64,000 nucleotides of DNA, from positions 3,832,746-3,896,745 of the forward strand of contig NZ_JAERQZ010000001.1 of NCBI RefSeq assembly GCF_016735515.1, read 5' to 3'. Shown here piece after piece: positions 61,980 to 64,000 of this stretch (its first letter is position 1; each line of letters opens with the position of its first letter). The position numbers and the translations under genes are program-made. The notes under the pieces are model-generated. The model was not told the DNA's origin. It did not search any database and saw nothing but the letters and a program-made list of their open reading frames with translations. The DNA comes from Piscinibacter sp. HJYY11 (GTDB taxonomy: Bacteria; Pseudomonadota; Gammaproteobacteria; Burkholderiales; Burkholderiaceae_C).

Positions 61980-62813
61980 CTAAGGTGAGGCTAGTGCTTC
62001 GGCCAAGCAGTCGAAAGTTCGACTTAGCGGAATCGATTCGCGTAACTCTCGATGTGTAGTCAGCCAGAGGGGCAACTCCGGCAACGGGACCTCTTCCAAA
62101 ACTCGGACCAGGTTGGGATCCGCGTCGCCGACATTGCGCAGACCGATACCTATACCCAGCGCGTTCGTCACCGCTTGCCAACAAACTAGTCTGTTGTCGC
62201 ATCGAAAGTCAAAAAAAGCAGCGGTGACGCGCATGCCTGCACGAGCGAATCCGTCCACCAGCAGCGGCGACCGATCGAGGCCAATCCACTGATGGTCTTC
62301 TGCGTCTGACAGCGTTGGAACTCCATACTGTTCTGCATATCGTCGATGCACATACAGCCCGAACTGGAGAATCCGTAGCTTTCGGACGACCAGACTGCCC
62401 TGATGCGGCTGAACCATTCGCAGGGCGATATCAGCTTGGCGTGTCAGTAGATCTTGAATCTCGTCTGAAGCGACTAGCTCGATCTGAATATCAGGGCATC
62501 GCTCACGCAAGCCTTTCAACGCAGGTAAGAGCAGTTGACCTGCGACCAGCTCACTCGCCGCGATACGTACAGTGCCGCCTTCCCGACCCATCGCACTAGC
62601 GAAAGTGGAGGACAGCTCTTGCACCGCATCCTGCACCCTACGCGCAGGTGCAAGGAGCGATTGGCCCGCTGCCGTCAGAAGCATTCCCTGCGGGGTCCGC
62701 TCGAACAGCGCCGCGCCCATCGCCCTCTCTAGGGCGCCCAGCTGCCTAGTCAGCGTGGGTTGAGTTGTGTGCAAAGCCTGCGAGGCGCGAGTAAGAGATC
62801 CACCGTCGGCCAC
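61980..62813 (-). CDS. LysR-family regulator with damaged 5' end
   Basis: The readable protein (277 residues from GTG 62813) lacks the first residues of the LysR helix-turn-helix. It begins at VADGGSLTRASQALHTTQPTLTRQLGALE and has the full effector domain (VRIAASELVAGQLLLPAL ... DIALRMV ... LVCWQAVTNALGIGIGLRN). Upstream in frame, NLLRAFLG is still encoded (codons 62837 to 62814), but a TGA at 62840-62838 takes the place where a Trp codon (TGG) would be expected in D-W-N-L-L-R. There is no ATG before it. Either the gene uses a rare CTG (62834) or GTG start, or it is inactivated, or the base is a sequencing error. Its target is not clear. Confidence 0.85.
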   Translation of the reverse strand: MADGGSLTRASQALHTTQPTLTRQLGALERAMGAALFERTPQGMLLTAAGQSLLAPARRVQDAVQELSSTFASAMGREGGTVRIAASELVAGQLLLPALKGLRERCPDIQIELVASDEIQDLLTRQADIALRMVQPHQGSLVVRKLRILQFGLYVHRRYAEQYGVPTLSDAEDHQWIGLDRSPLLVDGFARAGMRVTAAFFDFRCDNRLVCWQAVTNALGIGIGLRNVGDADPNLVRVLEEVPLPELPLWLTTHRELRESIPLSRTFDCLAEALASP

Positions 62814-62997
62814 CCCCAGGAAGGCGCGAAGCAGATTTCAGTCGAGTGATTCCGGTGAGCAAGTTCCGGGAGGAGCTTCCGCATTCCGCCGTCGTCCGCT
62901 GCGTGCTTCCATTCGCGCATAGCTCCTATACGTGGGCAACCGTTCTCATATCGCTATCTGCCCTAGAGAATGAGCGCTCCTGACTTCGACACATCAA

Positions 62998-63636
62998 ATG
63001 AAAGACTTCATTTCGCATTGGACCAAGTGGCCATCGACCCGCAGCTTTTTGGTGTGGGTTCCGCTCGCATTTGCGCTGAACCTTTGGGCCACTCAGTGGC
63101 TGAACGAAAGCTACGCATCATCGCAATTCCCGGTGCCCTACTATGTTGCCCAGCTATCGTTTGACGCCGCCAAATTGAAGGCGTGGTATGGGCAGCTGCT
63201 GGCTCTTGGGTCGCTCGACCTCTATGTCAGAACGCAGCACATCGACTTTGCGTTCATCGCGTCCACGCTAGTCCTCCATTTCCTTGTTTTTGCGTGGATA
63301 GGACGCTCGTTCGGAGCTCACTCGAGAATCCGGAGAGGCTGGGTAGTCTTCGCGTTGGTGAGCGCTATTGCGCCGATCGCTGATGCGTGCGAAAACCTAG
63401 TCTCCTACTTCATGCTGGCAGACCCAACCGGTTTTCCAGACCACCTTGCGCTTGCCTATTCCACGTTTGCCTCTATCAAGTTCTTCTTCTTCTTCGTGGC
63501 ATATATGGCAGCGCTGGGTGGGGTCTGCGTAGTGATCTGGTCCCTCCTTGCGAGAAGGCGAATGCGTGCCACTCCTGCCGGAAACTCGCCTCTGCCTCGT
63601 TCCTTCGTTCAACCTCTGATGTCTCCTCGCGAATGA
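62998..63636 (+). CDS. hypothetical integral membrane protein
   Basis: This 212-residue protein has four likely membrane helices: VWVPLAFALNLWA near the N-terminus, FAFIASTLVLHFLVFAWIG, WVVFALVSAIAPIADA and FFFFFVAYMAALGGVCVVIW. It has an Arg-rich C-terminal tail. I do not recognise a family. ATG 62998 is the first in-frame start after the gap and has only weak ribosome-site support. Its neighbours (LysR, IS fragment) give no clue. Confidence 0.7.
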   Translation: MKDFISHWTKWPSTRSFLVWVPLAFALNLWATQWLNESYASSQFPVPYYVAQLSFDAAKLKAWYGQLLALGSLDLYVRTQHIDFAFIASTLVLHFLVFAWIGRSFGAHSRIRRGWVVFALVSAIAPIADACENLVSYFMLADPTGFPDHLALAYSTFASIKFFFFFVAYMAALGGVCVVIWSLLARRRMRATPAGNSPLPRSFVQPLMSPRE

Positions 63637-63721
63637 TCGGATCTGAGCGCGGCGTGCTTGGCTGCTGTTAGGTGTCGCTCACCAGACGCTAGCCTGAGGC
63701 GCCGCGCTTCAACTGGTTTGG

Positions 63722-64000
63722 TCATCGGATTTTCCGAAGCGCCCTAATCATCGGCACGTCAGTTTCCCCACTGACTGTTTGAAGCACCTGCACCAAATGT
63801 TCGCTCGTCTCCTTCAGGAGATCGCTGTAACGACGCAATTCAGCAACCTCTTGATTGAGGCGTTCGAGCAACTCCTTGACACTCGAGTCGGCCGCCCAGT
63901 CTCGGGAGCGCTCCGCCTTGCGCACCCACAAGCGCAAGGTCTCCGTGTGGCAGCCGATACTCGACGCCACCACTTGAATGGCCGCCCACTGCGATCGACA
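63722..64000 (-). CDS. IS3-type transposase orfA (partial, C-terminal part)
   Basis: The minus-strand frame is open to the right edge and reads SQWAAIQVVASSIGCHTETLRLWVRKAE, the HTH segment of IS3-family OrfA. A leucine-zipper-like helix follows (VKELLERLNQEVAELRRYSDLL). The end (KETSEHLVQVLQTVSGETDVPMIRALRKIR) departs from the usual NEILKLASAFFAQAELDR pattern, so this may be a divergent or decayed copy. The orfB part, which should follow towards 63700, is not present. The start lies beyond the window. Confidence 0.7.
   Translation of the reverse strand, partial: CRSQWAAIQVVASSIGCHTETLRLWVRKAERSRDWAADSSVKELLERLNQEVAELRRYSDLLKETSEHLVQVLQTVSGETDVPMIRALRKIR

Overview
The window reads as chromosomal DNA of a high-GC Gram-negative bacterium. 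The gene set (VgrG/Tae4/Tai4, LamB-type porin, GtsA-like sugar-binding proteins, KASIII-type synthases, DUF993 protein, FixJ-type regulator) fits a betaproteobacterium of the order Burkholderiales. That placement is inferred from gene families and base composition, not from a marker gene. No rRNA, tRNA or CRISPR array was seen.

Layout. (1) 1-3630: the start of a 7TMR-DISM-type sensor protein running off the left edge, a small unknown ORF, a ketoacyl synthase III, a second divergent KASIII-like protein and a FixJ-type response regulator. (2) 3631-6323: a decayed accessory stretch with a stand-alone LPD7/KfrB-like domain, a small conserved protein and an IS110 transposase remnant. (3) 6324-21189: a large secreted RHS/YD-repeat protein with Ig-like tail domains, a second secreted protein that carries the missing RHS core plus an HNH-type toxin end, a candidate immunity gene, and directly behind it a compact type II secretion/type IV pilus-like operon (G, F, E, L-, M- and C-like proteins, a lipoprotein secretin, three more pilin-like proteins). 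(4) 21190-24866: accessory genes, including a frameshifted AAA+ ATPase, a paralogue of the small protein at 4.6 kb in opposite orientation, an HTH protein, a DUF4253-like protein and an RNA-polymerase alpha-CTD-like protein. (5) 25031-29330: an orphan T6SS cassette vgrG-tae4-tai4. (6) 29580-61836: a sugar-utilisation regulon. A LacI-family repressor gene sits next to a 14-bp palindrome that recurs at five promoters: a small lipoprotein, a secreted glycoside hydrolase/beta-helix/OmpA-like operon, the main catabolic operon, a substrate-binding protein and a porin. (7) 61980-64000: a LysR gene with a damaged start, a membrane protein and the edge of an IS3-type orfA.

How the genes work together. 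The sugar regulon covers surface glycan cleavage (glycoside hydrolase and beta-helix lipoproteins), outer-membrane entry (LamB-type porin), capture (four exported binding proteins plus a fifth without signal peptide), one CUT1 ABC transporter, and an unusual catabolic set. That set combines Gfo/Idh/MocA, two GMC and one SDR oxidoreductase, a DUF993 aldolase-like protein, glycerate kinase, a CoA-transferase, an enoyl-CoA hydratase and an aldehyde dehydrogenase. A HAD phosphatase and a chemoreceptor follow the porin. The substrate cannot be read from sequence.

The strongest candidates for something undescribed are the split RHS toxin joined to a T2SS-like operon, and the sugar regulon with its CoA-thioester enzymes and signal-less binding protein.
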